DNA of 64,000 nucleotides from Bradyrhizobium algeriense (GCF_036924595.1 NZ_JAZHRV010000001.1:2542001-2606000); one strand, 5' to 3'. Shown: positions 52,870 through 63,018, counted from the first letter of the stretch. Notes: generated by a model from the letters alone, not told the origin. Numbers and translations are program-made.

Positions 52870-53586
52870 ATGTCGGAAGTCAGGCTGATTCAATCCATCG
52901 AGCGCGCAACCGCGATCCTCGAAATCATCGCACAAGAGGGTGGTGCTGCGCGGCTGCAGCATATTGCCGAGCACACCAAGCTCGGCAAGACGACCGCGCA
53001 CAATCTTCTGAAGACGCTGGACGAGCTTGGCTACGTGCACCGCCGCGCCGGAGACACGCGCTATCATCTCGGCGGCCGCATTCTCAATCTGGCGCGGATC
53101 GCCGGAGACGACGGCGCGCTTCGCAGCCGCCTGCGCCCGGCGCTCGAAGCCGTCGCAAGGCGCACCGGAGAGATGGTCTATCTCGCCGTGCCGAGCGGTG
53201 ATGAAGTCTATTATCTCGATGCGATCGAACCGTCCCACGCAGTGAAAGCGGGCGCATGCCCTATCGGCATACGCGAGCCTCTGGAAGGATCAGCGGTCGG
53301 CCTCGTGTTCCTCGCCTTCATGCCCGGGCTCGGCAAGCGTGTCCTTGCCAGCCGTGCCGACGCGCTTGGTCCGCAGATTCTATCCGAGATCAAGACGGTG
53401 GCCACGCGCGGCTTCGCGCTCGATCTCGAGAATTACCAGCCGGGCCTCCACTGCGTCGCCATTCCCTGGCGCGAGGGTGGCGAGGTTCGTGCGAGCGTCG
53501 GGCTGAGCGGGCCATCGGCGCGCTTGTCGCCGCAGGCATTGACGGACATGGCCTGGATGATGATGAGGGAGGTCGAGCGCGCCTGA
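52870..53586 (+). CDS. IclR family regulator
   Basis: A 238-residue regulator: winged helix with LGKTTAHNLLKTLDELGYV (about residues 38-56) and an IclR effector domain. It is upstream of a frameshifted oxidoreductase gene, which it may have controlled, and 245 bases after kdgD, so a link to sugar-acid use is also possible. The start is chosen as MSEVRLIQSIERA. Confidence 0.9.
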   Translation: MSEVRLIQSIERATAILEIIAQEGGAARLQHIAEHTKLGKTTAHNLLKTLDELGYVHRRAGDTRYHLGGRILNLARIAGDDGALRSRLRPALEAVARRTGEMVYLAVPSGDEVYYLDAIEPSHAVKAGACPIGIREPLEGSAVGLVFLAFMPGLGKRVLASRADALGPQILSEIKTVATRGFALDLENYQPGLHCVAIPWREGGEVRASVGLSGPSARLSPQALTDMAWMMMREVERA

Positions 53587-53709
53587 GTTCAGCATTGCTG
53601 AACATATGGCGTTTCCAGGTTTCGATCGTTCGCCTTTGCGATTTTGCGCACCATGTTGAGGCCGTCGCGCCACGCGCGCGTTTCGCAAGCCTCAACAGGA
53701 GCAACGTCT

Positions 53710-54572
53710 TTGAGCAACGTCCTTGTCGTTCACGCGCATCCGGAACCGAAATCACTCACCAGCGCCTTGAAGAATCTGGCGGTCGAAACCCTCACCGCGC
53801 AGGGCCACACGGTGCAGGTCTCCGATCTCTATGCGGCCAAGTGGAAGGCGGTCGCCGATCGCGGAGATTTTCTCGGTCAGGCCAACCGGATCGCCTCAGC
53901 TATGCCGCCGAGTCGCGTCATGCATTCGCCACCGGCACCCAATCGGCCGACGTCGAGGCCGAACAGCAGAAGCTCTTGTGGGCTGGCGCCGTTCTCCTGA
54001 GTTTTCCGATGTGGTGGTTCGGCATGCCGGCCATCCTGAAGGGCTGGGTCGACCGGGTCTTCGCCTACGGTTTTGCATATGGCGTCGGGACTCATGGTGG
54101 CGAAAGATGGGGCGACCGGTATGGCGAAGGTACCTTGAGCGGTCGCCGCGCGATGCTGTCGGTCACGATCGGTGGACGCGCGCCGCACTATGGCGAGCGC
54201 GGCGTGAATGGGCGGCTCGACGATCTGCTGTGGCCGATCCAGCATGGCATGCTCTTTTATCCGGGCATGCAGATCCTGCCGCCTTTCGCCGTCTATCAGA
54301 GCGACCGGCTGACCGAGGCCGAATGGCCCGCCGTTGCCGAGGCCTATCGGCGCCGCATCGCAGGACTTTTCAGCGATCGGCCGATCGCCTACCGCACCCA
54401 GAATGGTGGACACTATGACGGCCAGCAGGTTTTGAAACCAGGTCTGGGTTTAGGCGAGAGCGGCGCGCGCATCCATCTCGTCCAACCGGGCGATCCGAAG
54501 GAGGTTCTTGATGGCAATGGTCCGGATAGCACCGCCGCGACGCGCGAAATGGCGGCTTGTCCGGACTCGTGA
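53710..54572 (+). pseudogene. NAD(P)H:quinone oxidoreductase (NQO1-like), frameshifted
   Basis: Two frames together encode one flavodoxin-fold oxidoreductase of about 287 residues. The first runs from a TTG (53710, after AGGAG) with LVVHAHPEPKSLTSALKNLA. Near 53886 one C is missing from a CCC expected before GGATCGC; after it the protein continues in the next frame with DRLSYAAESRHAF, FPMWWFGMPAILKGWVDRVF and the rest. As read, the first frame stops at 54000. It is a recent pseudogene or a sequencing error. NQO1-type enzymes reduce quinones with FAD. Confidence 0.78.
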
Positions 54573-54791
54573 TGAGCGCGGTATAAGCCGCAAGACACTT
54601 GTGCGGAGAAAGCTTGGTGTTTTTCCGGCGTAACCGTGACGACGGAAATGTGCACTTTCCTTACGAGGCACTTCATCCAATCCGCGGCAATTTTTGTTAT
54701 CGAACGGGCTGAATGATATGTCGTTCAGTATTGCTATTTACGGTTGTTGGTGTCATCCGATCCGTCGAAGGCAATGTTCCAGGAGAGTTCG

Positions 54792-55718
54792 GTGCAAAAA
54801 GTGATTTCCGCCGTCGTCATGTTGCTTGTCGTGCTTGGGTCGCTGCCGGTCTTTGCTCAGGCGTCCCCGCCGAGCGAGGCCTCGCGAAAGGCGGAATTGG
54901 TTGCCGCGTGGAAAGCCGCCAGCGAGGCTGGCGTCGGCGGGCCCAAGGATGTTTCCCTGATCGACCAGGCCACGCTGAAGCTTGTGGCAGGTCGTTTCTT
55001 CGTGCCGCAGGCTGAAGGCGCCCGTGTCTTGCGGGCGCTCGGCAACGTCGTCAACGATGCAGGCTTCGTCGGCCTTGTGGTCGGCACGGGGCCGAATGAC
55101 GAGTGGATCGTGGTGGTCCGCTACGTCAAGGAAGGCTACATCAAGGATGATGATGCCAAGAACTGGAATGCCGACGAGCTCCTGAAAAATCTGAAGGACG
55201 GAGTGGAGGAGACCAACAAGGACCGCATCGCGCGTGGGTTTCCCGAGATGCAGGTGATCGGATGGGTGCAGCCGCCGAGTTACGATGCCGGCAGCCATCG
55301 CCTGGTCTGGTCGCTGCTCGCCAAGGACAAGGGCGAGGCGGACAACGCGGCGAAGAGCATCAATTACAATACCTACGCGCTGGGGCGCGACGGCTATTTC
55401 AGCCTCAATCTGCTGTCGAACTCGGAACGCATCGCCGGCGACAAGGCGGTGGCCCATGAGCTGCTCGGCGATCTGGCCTACAATGCCGGCAAGCGCTACG
55501 AAGACTTCAGCGCCTCGACCGATCGCATCGCGGAATATGGCCTGATGGCGCTGGTCGGGGGCGTTGCGGCCAAGAAGTTCGGTCTGTTTGCGCTCGTGGC
55601 CGCGTTCGTGCTCAAATTCGCCAAGGTCATCCTCATCGGCCTGGCGGTCGTGGGCGCGGGCGTGCTGAATTTCTTCCGTCGCAGGCCGCGCAGGGATTCG
55701 GCCGACGGCTCGGCATGA
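54792..55718 (+). CDS. DUF2167 family exported membrane protein
   Basis: A 308-residue protein: signal peptide (to about VFAQA), a periplasmic DUF2167 domain with PNDEWIVVVRYVKEGYIKDD and YNTYALGRDGYFSLNLL, then two C-terminal membrane segments and an Arg-rich cytoplasmic end. The GTG at 54792 with AGGAGAG before it gives a clean signal peptide. It overlaps a small membrane protein gene by four bases (ATGA). Function unknown. Confidence 0.85.
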   Translation: MQKVISAVVMLLVVLGSLPVFAQASPPSEASRKAELVAAWKAASEAGVGGPKDVSLIDQATLKLVAGRFFVPQAEGARVLRALGNVVNDAGFVGLVVGTGPNDEWIVVVRYVKEGYIKDDDAKNWNADELLKNLKDGVEETNKDRIARGFPEMQVIGWVQPPSYDAGSHRLVWSLLAKDKGEADNAAKSINYNTYALGRDGYFSLNLLSNSERIAGDKAVAHELLGDLAYNAGKRYEDFSASTDRIAEYGLMALVGGVAAKKFGLFALVAAFVLKFAKVILIGLAVVGAGVLNFFRRRPRRDSADGSA

Positions 55719-55918
55719 AGGCGCTCTTTCTCCCTCTCTTCTCCGGCCTCAAATGGGGCAAGCTCGCCACCGGCGGCGGAAGCATGCTGCTGGCGTTGAT
55801 GCTTTACCGCCGGAGCCCGATGCTTTTGATCGTCGCGATCCTCGCCGCCCCGGAACTCGTGAAGGCGTGGCGGTACGATCCCAAGGCTCCTGAGAACGTC
55901 GCTTATTATGGATGCTGA
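55715..55918 (+). CDS. Small membrane protein coupled to DUF2167
   Basis: A 67-residue protein with one or two hydrophobic segments (GGGSMLLALMLYRRSPMLLI). Its ATG lies inside the DUF2167 stop, so it is co-translated with it; the same pair is often seen. No function is known. Confidence 0.7.
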   Translation: MKALFLPLFSGLKWGKLATGGGSMLLALMLYRRSPMLLIVAILAAPELVKAWRYDPKAPENVAYYGC

Positions 55919-56045
55919 GCCGGTTCGCGCGGCCCGTCTAGCGAACGCATGTCTGCTGTGACTTGACGCCGCCACCGCAAGCGACGATTGAGAACAAGGT
56001 CTTCACCGAGCAATATCAAACGCATAAACGACAAGAGGAAACCCG

Positions 56046-56396
56046 ATGGCACGCGTGCGCTGTATCACCGAAATGGGCATGGGCGTCGACGTTCACGGGC
56101 GCGATGCCACCAAGGCCGCCAAGCGCGCCGTCTCCGACGCCATCCGCCACTCCAGCCTCGGTTTCTTCCGGATGCTGGGCAAGACCGCCAGCGACATGTT
56201 CGTCGAGGTCACCGTCGCGGTGCCGGACCCGAGCGGCGTCGACACCGCGGCAGTTGCCAAGGAGCTGCCGTACGGCACCGTGAACGTGACGGCCGTCAAG
56301 GGCGGGCTGGAAGTGCCTGCCGAGAGCGGAAGCGACTCCATCATTATCGCGAACGCCGCCGTGATAGTGAGTTTCGACGACGGCAAGACTGGTTAA
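56046..56396 (+). CDS. Lin0512 family protein
   Basis: A 116-residue soluble protein whose whole length fits the Lin0512 family: CITEMGMGVDVHGRDATKAA at the start and SDSIIIANAAVIVSFDDG at the end. AAGAGGAAACCCG precedes the ATG. It lies 90 bases before a dehydratase gene and is probably co-transcribed; Lin0512 proteins have no assigned activity. Confidence 0.8.
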   Translation: MARVRCITEMGMGVDVHGRDATKAAKRAVSDAIRHSSLGFFRMLGKTASDMFVEVTVAVPDPSGVDTAAVAKELPYGTVNVTAVKGGLEVPAESGSDSIIIANAAVIVSFDDGKTG

Positions 56397-56486
56397 ACAA
56401 GCCCGGCCAACAAGACTTGCTAAATTCGTTCAGTGCCAAGCAGGCCGGACGCCTGGTCCGCGATCAACCGGAAGACCTGGAGCCCC

Positions 56487-58208
56487 ATGACGACGCAGGA
56501 CAGCAGCATTTATTGGAAGCGAGGGCGGGTGGAGTTGCGCGCCGCCGGATTCGATCCGGACCGCGCCGCGCAGACCAGCGCGGTGGTGACGATTGCCAGC
56601 GCCTACACCAATGCCCATCGCTGCAACAACCGCGTGCGCGCCATTACCGATCTCCTGGTCGAGATCCTGGCGGAGCGCGGCGGGCAGGGGCTGATCGTCG
56701 GCGCGCCGGCGGTGTCGGATGCGCTGACGCAGGGCACGCCGACGGCGGGATATAGCCTTGCCTCGCGCGACGTCGTCGCCGACTGTTTTGAGATCGGCCA
56801 CTACGCGCATCATGGCGACGCCATGATCGTGATTTCCGGCTGCGACAAAACCGGCGCCGCCGCGCTGATGCCGCTCGCGCGCACCAACGCCTTTGGCCTC
56901 GTGCTCTATCCCGGCACCGGCACGCCGGGGCGCGTCTCGTTCGGGGCATGGGCCAGCAAGGGCAACAACATCACGATCCTCGATTATGCCGAGGCGCGCG
57001 CCGCAAACGAGTCCGGCCGCATCTCCGGCGAGGAGCTGCTGGAAGTCGAGCGCAACGTGATGCCGGGCAGCGGCACCTGCGGCGCGATGTTCACGGCCAA
57101 CACCATGAGCACGATCGCGGAATCAATCGGCATGATGCTGCCGCGCGGCGCCTCGCATCCGGCCGATTACAACGCCGGCAGCGACATCCACGCCGACGTC
57201 CGCGCGCAGGCCCGCGCTTCGGTCGAGGCCCTGTACCGGCTGATGGAAGCTGGCATCCGGCCGCGCGACATCATGACCGAGCGCGCCTTCGAGAACGCGA
57301 TTACCACCGTCTACGCGATGGGCGGTTCGACCAACATGTATCTGCATCTGCTGGCAGTCGCGCGCGAGGCCCAGGTGCCGATCACGATCGAGCGCATTCA
57401 GGCGGTCGGCGAGCGCGTCCCGCTGCTGGCCGATCTGCAGCCGCATGGCCCGTTCGCGATGGGCAGCCTGCATGCGATCGGCGGCGTGCCGGTCGTGATG
57501 AAGGAACTGCTGCGCGCGGGCCTTCTGCATGGCGACGTCATGACGGTGACCGGCAGGACGCTGGCGGAAAACCTCGCCGATGTTCCGACGCTCGAACAGA
57601 TGCCGCCGCAGGAGATCGTCCTTCCGGTGTCGAAGCCGATCGCGCCGGCGAACAATCACATCAGCGTCTTGAAGGGCAACCTCGCGCCGGAGAGCTGCTT
57701 GCTGAAGCTCTCGGGCAAGGCGCTGGAGAAGGGCCAGTTCCGCGGCACTGCGCGCGTGTTCGAGTCCGAAGCGGACACAATGGCTGCGATCCGCGCCGGC
57801 GAGATCGTGGCGGGCAACGTGATCGTGGTGCGCAATGTCGGCCCGGTCGGCGGGCCCGGCATGCCGGAAATGGTGATGTTGACGATCCAGTTGCAGGGGC
57901 GTGGCCTTGGCGAGGACGTCGCGCTGATTACCGACGGCCGCTTTTCCGGCGTCTCGCACGGCATCCTGATCGGCCACGTCTCACCCGAAGCCGCGCGCGG
58001 CGGCCCGATCGCCGCGGTGCGTGACGGCGATGCCATTGTCATCGATCCCGGCGCCCGCACCGTTACCCTCGAAGTGTCCACGGAAGAGATCGCGCGCCGC
58101 ATGGCCGACTGGCGCGTGCCGGCTTCTGTTGCGGCGGTACAGCCGGGATCCGTGCATGACAAATACATCCGGCTGGTGTCGTCGGCGCACTATGGCTGCG
58201 TGCTGTGA
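56487..58208 (+). CDS. IlvD/Edd family dehydratase
   Basis: A 573-residue dehydratase. Three cysteines that could hold the Fe-S cluster are seen: C46 in NAHRCNNR, C119 in [11 protein letters not shown] and C198 in [17 protein letters not shown]-terminal [11 protein letters not shown] and [10 protein letters not shown] are family landmarks. Not IlvD itself, which normally has a PC motif at the first cysteine; sugar-acid dehydratases of this family are candidates. The start is the ATG with TGGAG upstream; a longer frame exists. Confidence 0.88.
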   Translation: MTTQDSSIYWKRGRVELRAAGFDPDRAAQTSAVVTIASAYTNAHRCNNRVRAITDLLVEILAERGGQGLIVGAPAVSDALTQGTPTAGYSLASRDVVADCFEIGHYAHHGDAMIVISGCDKTGAAALMPLARTNAFGLVLYPGTGTPGRVSFGAWASKGNNITILDYAEARAANESGRISGEELLEVERNVMPGSGTCGAMFTANTMSTIAESIGMMLPRGASHPADYNAGSDIHADVRAQARASVEALYRLMEAGIRPRDIMTERAFENAITTVYAMGGSTNMYLHLLAVAREAQVPITIERIQAVGERVPLLADLQPHGPFAMGSLHAIGGVPVVMKELLRAGLLHGDVMTVTGRTLAENLADVPTLEQMPPQEIVLPVSKPIAPANNHISVLKGNLAPESCLLKLSGKALEKGQFRGTARVFESEADTMAAIRAGEIVAGNVIVVRNVGPVGGPGMPEMVMLTIQLQGRGLGEDVALITDGRFSGVSHGILIGHVSPEAARGGPIAAVRDGDAIVIDPGARTVTLEVSTEEIARRMADWRVPASVAAVQPGSVHDKYIRLVSSAHYGCVL

Positions 58209-58301
58209 GGGGGCTTGGTACAGTGGCGGCATCAGAACTAATTCGCTAGACTTTCAACCCGTCCTTTGGCCGAGACCCGGCCATTTGCTGCAACGACGCA
58301 T

Positions 58302-59180
58302 ATGAAAACCAAGGATCAATCCCGCTTCAGTATCGATGCATTGCGAGGCCTTGCGGGCGACAAGGTGTTTGCGCGCGGAGAGACCTATCATCGCGACGGT
58401 CAGGTGCAGATTCTTACGATCGAACCGAAGCGCGTGTTGGCGCAAGTCGCGGGCACCGAGGATTACCGTACCGAGCTCACCGGACGCGGCAGCAATATCG
58501 GTGGCCATTGCTCCTGCCCCGCATTCGGGGATTGGGGAGTCTGCAAGCACATGGTCGCCGTGGCGCTGACGGCCAATGCCTTGGGCCCCGATGCGGAGGC
58601 GGAAGGCGCGGGTGTGCTGGCGCGCATCCGCGACCATCTGAAACAAAAAAGCGTCGATGCGCTCGCCGGAATGATCATGGAACTGGCAGAGCGGGATCCG
58701 GCCTTGTTGGGCAGGCTGGACGTGGCGGGTGTGCTGAAACGCGCCCATAAATTCGACGGCAAACTCATCGCGCCCGAGCGCCTGCACGTTTCGTTGTTCT
58801 TCCTCGGCGGCTTGCCCGAGCGCCATATTCGGGCGGCTTGCGAGGCTGCCACCGAGGTGCGGACCGAGCCGTTCGAGGTTTCGTTCGACCGCACCGCGAG
58901 CTTCCGGGGCAGGCCGGGCAATCGTCCGTTCGTTCTGATTGGAGAGAGTGGATTGCGCCGATTGGAGTCATTTCAGCGGATGCTCGGCGCCGCGCTGACG
59001 CGAAGCGGATTGAAGCGGGTGGCGAATACGAATTTTACGCCGCATGTGACGCTGTTGTACGATGCGCGTAGCGTGGACGAGCATCCGATTCAGCCGATCT
59101 TCTGGACAGTGACGGAGTTCGTGCTCATCCACAGCATGAAGGGCCACGCTTATCACGGTCGCTGGCCGTTGCGGGCATGA
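58302..59180 (+). CDS. SWIM zinc finger fused to 2'-5' RNA ligase/phosphoesterase domain
   Basis: A 292-residue chimera. Residues 8-140 match the start of a SWIM zinc-finger protein; the finger is CSC and CKH (C70, C72, C81, H83). Residues 150-292 are a 2H phosphoesterase (LigT) domain with both motifs, H162 in LHVSLFF and H248 in PHVTLLY. The usual first 20-30 residues of the LigT domain are missing, and the SWIM protein is cut short, so the junction near 142-150 looks like a fusion by deletion. It may be intact and functional; this is not shown. Confidence 0.75.
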   Translation: MKTKDQSRFSIDALRGLAGDKVFARGETYHRDGQVQILTIEPKRVLAQVAGTEDYRTELTGRGSNIGGHCSCPAFGDWGVCKHMVAVALTANALGPDAEAEGAGVLARIRDHLKQKSVDALAGMIMELAERDPALLGRLDVAGVLKRAHKFDGKLIAPERLHVSLFFLGGLPERHIRAACEAATEVRTEPFEVSFDRTASFRGRPGNRPFVLIGESGLRRLESFQRMLGAALTRSGLKRVANTNFTPHVTLLYDARSVDEHPIQPIFWTVTEFVLIHSMKGHAYHGRWPLRA

Positions 59181-59490
59181 CGGGAATTGGCACAGCTGGA
59201 AGCCTGCAGTGGTCATCGCGGTCGATCGCAAACCTCGCGGCGGTCGTGTCAGACCGAGGGCCCGAAAGAGGCGATCCATATGGTCTCTGCCTTCTCAGTG
59301 CGGCAACGGATCGTACTGGGGCGCCTGCTCATTGATCTCGTCCTTCGACGCAATGAAGAGGCATCGGCGCAGCCAGCTTCCGACGTTGGTTCCCTATGGT
59401 TCGACAGCTTCAATACGGTTCGACGCAAATAGTGCATAGACCGGAAAGGGCTGGTCTATCTCCCAGCTATTCTAATCTAGATCGATCAGC
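59181..59490. other. Gap with no convincing gene
   Basis: 310 bases between the SWIM-LigT gene and the convergent protease gene. A frame of 81 codons at 59187-59432 has no ribosome site or recognisable features and is not called. Confidence 0.4.
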
Positions 59491-60843
59491 TTATCGCAGC
59501 CTGACGCCGGGTTTGTCGATTGTGGCGGTTTCGCCAGTTGCATTGACCTTTAGGCCGTGGAGCAAGTCGGTCGCTGTCTTCAAGGCCTTGTCGTCCTTGG
59601 GGTCCGGCGGCACGTAGGACTGCGAACCGGTCTTCTCGTCGCCTGCCGATTTCAGGTGGCCGCGCAGCGCGGCTTCCCCTTTGGTATCGGCGCGCTCCTT
59701 TAATTCGTCAGGCACGTCCTGCAGCACCTCAATGTCGGGAACTATGCCCCTGGCCTGGATCGACTTGCCCGACGGCGTAAAATAGCGTGCGGTAGTGAGA
59801 CGCAACGCGCCGCTGCCGGCGCCGAGAGGAATAATCGTCTGCACCGAGCCCTTGCCGAACGAACGAGTGCCGACCACGGTCGCACGCTTGTGGTCCTGCA
59901 GCGCGCCGGCGACGATCTCGGAAGCCGAGGCCGAGCCGCCGTTGATCAGAACGATCACCGGCTTGCCCTTGGTCAGATCACCACCATGGGCAGCGCGGCG
60001 TTGGGTTTCCTCGGCGCTGCGGCCACGAGTCGAGACAATCTCACCTCGCGAAAGAAATGTTTCAGACACCGTCACCGCTTCGTCCAGCAATCCGCCGGGG
60101 TTGTTGCGCAGGTCAACGATCACGCCTTTCAGTCTTTCGGCGCCGATCCGCGAGGTCAGGTCGCTGATTGCCCGTTTCAACCCCTGGGTAGTCTGCTCGT
60201 TGAACGTAATAATACGGATGTAGGCAATGTCATCGCCTTCGATGCTGGAGCGCACCGAACTGACGCGGATGTTTGCGCGCACCAGCGTCACGTCGATCGG
60301 ATTGTCCTGCCCCTTCCGAATGATCTTCAGCCTGATCTTGGTGTTAACAAGGCCACGCATTCTATCGACAGCTTCACTGAGCGTGAGATCCTTTACCGGC
60401 TCGTCGTTAATTGTGGAGATTAGGTCATTGGCGACGATGCCGGCCTTTGACGCTGGGGTTTCCTCTATCGTGTCCTTCATCAACTTGACGATCTTAATCA
60501 ACCCGTCTTCCATCGTCACTTCGATGCCGAGCCCGCCGAATTCGCCGCGGGTCTGGACCTGCATGTCGCGAAAACTCGCGGCGTCCATGTAGCTCGAATG
60601 CGGATCGAGGCCGGACAGCATGCCGCCGATCGCGGATTCGACCAGCTTGCCATCATTGGGCTTCTCGACATAGTCTCTACGGACCCGCTCGAACGCATCG
60701 CCAAACAGATTGAGTTGGCGATAGGTATCCGACGCTCCAGCATGCGCACTTGCCCCCATCAGAACGGCGCGCGGCTGGGTTATGAAAAGTGTCAATGCCG
60801 CACCGGTGGTGGCGCCGAGAAGAATTATCGGAAACCTGCCCAT
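59491..60843 (-). CDS. ctpA: S41 family C-terminal processing protease (CtpA type)
   Basis: A 450-residue exported protease with an N-terminal membrane segment, a PDZ domain about residues 95-170 (GLGIEVTMEDGLIKIVK) and a tail-specific protease domain. The catalytic Ser is in NGGSASASEIVAG and the Lys in RSFGKGSVQ. It degrades or trims periplasmic proteins at their C-termini. Alphaproteobacteria have several paralogues; this may not be the main ctpA. No partner gene adjoins it. Confidence 0.92.
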   Translation of the reverse strand: MGRFPIILLGATTGAALTLFITQPRAVLMGASAHAGASDTYRQLNLFGDAFERVRRDYVEKPNDGKLVESAIGGMLSGLDPHSSYMDAASFRDMQVQTRGEFGGLGIEVTMEDGLIKIVKLMKDTIEETPASKAGIVANDLISTINDEPVKDLTLSEAVDRMRGLVNTKIRLKIIRKGQDNPIDVTLVRANIRVSSVRSSIEGDDIAYIRIITFNEQTTQGLKRAISDLTSRIGAERLKGVIVDLRNNPGGLLDEAVTVSETFLSRGEIVSTRGRSAEETQRRAAHGGDLTKGKPVIVLINGGSASASEIVAGALQDHKRATVVGTRSFGKGSVQTIIPLGAGSGALRLTTARYFTPSGKSIQARGIVPDIEVLQDVPDELKERADTKGEAALRGHLKSAGDEKTGSQSYVPPDPKDDKALKTATDLLHGLKVNATGETATIDKPGVRLR

Positions 60844-61494
60844 GCTCTTCCGCCCTCATTTGCGGCCCGCCATGGGCCCGGATCAATCGGAACGTCATTT
60901 TACGGAACGCGATGCCGGGAAAGCCGTTCGCGTTTGCCTTGGGTGTAGTCCCGATAGTAGCGACTAGCTCCGCATACACAGCGCCACTACTATAAGTTCA
61001 TTCGTTACCAGTTTGCAACGCTAGCTTCAAGGCATCGGAGACAGGATAATCGGATGAAGAGATTCCTGAGAAAGGCCTGAGGCGCTAGAATCTGTTGTCA
61101 TCTACTGGGTCGCGGGCGGAGGACACTGATGGATTCCGCAGGATCGCAGATATTTCCGAAAAACAAGCTTCCTTCACTATTTCAGTGAGTTGCGGGATCA
61201 GCTGAAAGTCGCAAGGTGGATTATCCGCGGCGAGAAGCCCTGCTCCTGACACACAAGAACTGCCAGCAGTCGGCCGGGCGGTTCTTTGTCAGAAGCGTTT
61301 ACGAATATGGTGCTTTTGGTCGAACGCAAGATCGAGTTGCTACCACGGCTTCGGTTCTTGCGAGCGGCACGCCCTCCCACAATCATCCTGGCAAAATCTT
61401 TGCCACGCTCGAAGCGCGCGTCTTCCAGCTTTGCTTTATGCCTGATGCCTGGATCGCGGCGCTGACAAAGAATGCGGGGAAGCTTTCGGCTGCA
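60844..61494. other. Long gap with no convincing gene
   Basis: 651 bases between the divergent protease start and the HAD stop. Base composition is lower in GC than the neighbours in places (for example around 60980-61200). Short frames at 61198-61386 and elsewhere lack ribosome sites. No RNA gene fold or repeat was recognised. Confidence 0.4.
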
Positions 61495-62130
61495 CTATTT
61501 CGCCACGGCAAGCCGCTCGATCATCTCCTCGATCGAATTGAACAGATGCGTCGGTCCCGCCGCCTGCAGCGCGCTCGGAAGTGCGTAGCCCCACGCTACC
61601 GCACCGGAATCCATGCCGGCGGCTTTCGCGGCTTCAATGTCGCGGATCTCGTCGCCGATGCAGATCGTCTCCGAAGGCTTCGCGCCAAGCTTGCGTGCGA
61701 CGCGTCGAAATTTCCTGTGCTTGCCGAACACCGCAGCGCCGCAGTCGAAGCGAGCGATCCGGGCGGTGGCGGGTCCGAGTACCTGCCGGACGGATGCTTC
61801 GCTGTCGGAACTGACGATGGCGGTCTTGATGCCGAGGCGTTGCAGGTCGGTCAGTATCGCCGGGATGCCGGCGAATAGCGATATCTCGCTCGCTGCCGCG
61901 AGCTTGCGCTTTCGCATGTCGCTGACGATGGCCGGCAGTTGCCACATGGATACGTTGAGCCGCGCCATGATTTCACGTGCGGACATTCCGCGCAGCCCTT
62001 CCACCTCGTCGTCGCGGACGGGCGCAAGATCGAACCGCGTAATCATGTCCTGGAAGGAGGCACGAAACCAGGGAAGGGAATCCGCCAGCGTGCCGTCGAA
62101 GTCGAAAATGGCGAGGCGGTAACGCGTCAT
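61495..62130 (-). CDS. HAD family hydrolase (phosphoglycolate phosphatase-like)
   Basis: A 211-residue HAD hydrolase. Motif I is DFDGTLADS with the nucleophile Asp, motif II is in TAIVSSDSEASVR, motif III K and the acidic motif IV GDEIRDIEAAKAAG. The cap is the helical type used by phosphoglycolate phosphatases. Substrate not determined. It lies 21 bases after the SDR stop on the other side of the gap and may be in its operon. Confidence 0.88.
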   Translation of the reverse strand: MTRYRLAIFDFDGTLADSLPWFRASFQDMITRFDLAPVRDDEVEGLRGMSAREIMARLNVSMWQLPAIVSDMRKRKLAAASEISLFAGIPAILTDLQRLGIKTAIVSSDSEASVRQVLGPATARIARFDCGAAVFGKHRKFRRVARKLGAKPSETICIGDEIRDIEAAKAAGMDSGAVAWGYALPSALQAAGPTHLFNSIEEMIERLAVAK

Positions 62131-62151
62131 GAGAAAAGGACCATCAGCGTG

Positions 62152-63018
62152 TCACGTGTCATCGCCGCCGAAATAGGCGGGCTTGCCCGTGGTCCAGGTT
62201 TCGCCCCAGAGCTGGCCGCCGCCGTCGACCGTCAGCGTCTCACCGGTCACGAATTTCGCGGATGGTCCGGCGAGGAAGACGCTGGCCTCGGCGACGTCCC
62301 ATGGCGAGCCGACGCGCATCATCGGGTTCGAGCGCGGGTAGGCGGCGCGGGCTTCCGGCGAGTAGACGTTCCAGCCTTCGGTTTCGATCGCGCCGGGCGC
62401 CACGCAATTGACCCGGATGTTCAAGGGCGCCCATTCGACCGCGACGGCGCGCGAGAGCCCGATCACGCCGCTTCGCGCGGCGATGGTGTGCGCGATGCCG
62501 TACAGGCCGTGCGTCGTCACGACCACGATGTTGACGATACTGCCGGGATGCTTGTGGTCGCGCCAGCGCTGCGCGGCGGCCTGCATCGTGCACCAGGTGC
62601 CGTTCAGATTGGTGTTGATGACCGCGTTCCAGCCCTTCACGGAAAAATCGATTGCGGCTTGCGGAAATTGTCCGCCGGCGCTGTTGATGAGGCCGTCGAC
62701 GCGGCCTTGCGCGGCCCAGATCGTGTCGAACAGGGTGCTGACCGCATCGGGCTCCCTGATGTCGGCGACGTGCGCGGATGCCTTGAGGCCGCGGCCGGCC
62801 AATTGGGCCACGAGCGCTTCGAGCTTGGCCCCATCGCGCCCGACCACGGCGACATGCGCGCCCAGCCGTGCGAACAGCCAGGCGATTGCCCGCCCGATGC
62901 CGCCGGCGCCGCCCGTTACGACGACGACCTGATCCTTCAGCGCATCGGTCGCGAATGTGGTCGGATGAGCCGCAAGCTCCTCATCGGTGAGGCCGAGCGG
63001 AGACGGTTGATCGGTCAT
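62152..63018 (-). CDS. SDR family oxidoreductase lacking the canonical Tyr-x3-Lys
   Basis: A 288-residue SDR. The cofactor motif is VVTGGAGGIGRAIAWLFA and the structural Asn motif LINSAGG. At the active-site position the sequence reads YGIAHTIAARSGVIGLSR: the usual Tyr-x3-Lys is replaced by His and Arg. Enzymes like 2,4-dienoyl-CoA reductases also depart from the classic pattern, so this may be of that type or may have lost activity. It is upstream of the HAD gene. Confidence 0.82.
   Translation of the reverse strand: MTDQPSPLGLTDEELAAHPTTFATDALKDQVVVVTGGAGGIGRAIAWLFARLGAHVAVVGRDGAKLEALVAQLAGRGLKASAHVADIREPDAVSTLFDTIWAAQGRVDGLINSAGGQFPQAAIDFSVKGWNAVINTNLNGTWCTMQAAAQRWRDHKHPGSIVNIVVVTTHGLYGIAHTIAARSGVIGLSRAVAVEWAPLNIRVNCVAPGAIETEGWNVYSPEARAAYPRSNPMMRVGSPWDVAEASVFLAGPSAKFVTGETLTVDGGGQLWGETWTTGKPAYFGGDDT

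Noticed and set aside
61216..61878. A 220-codon frame in and beyond the gap after the protease gene
   Set aside because: The second half is antisense to the HAD gene and the first half has no ribosome site or domain features.
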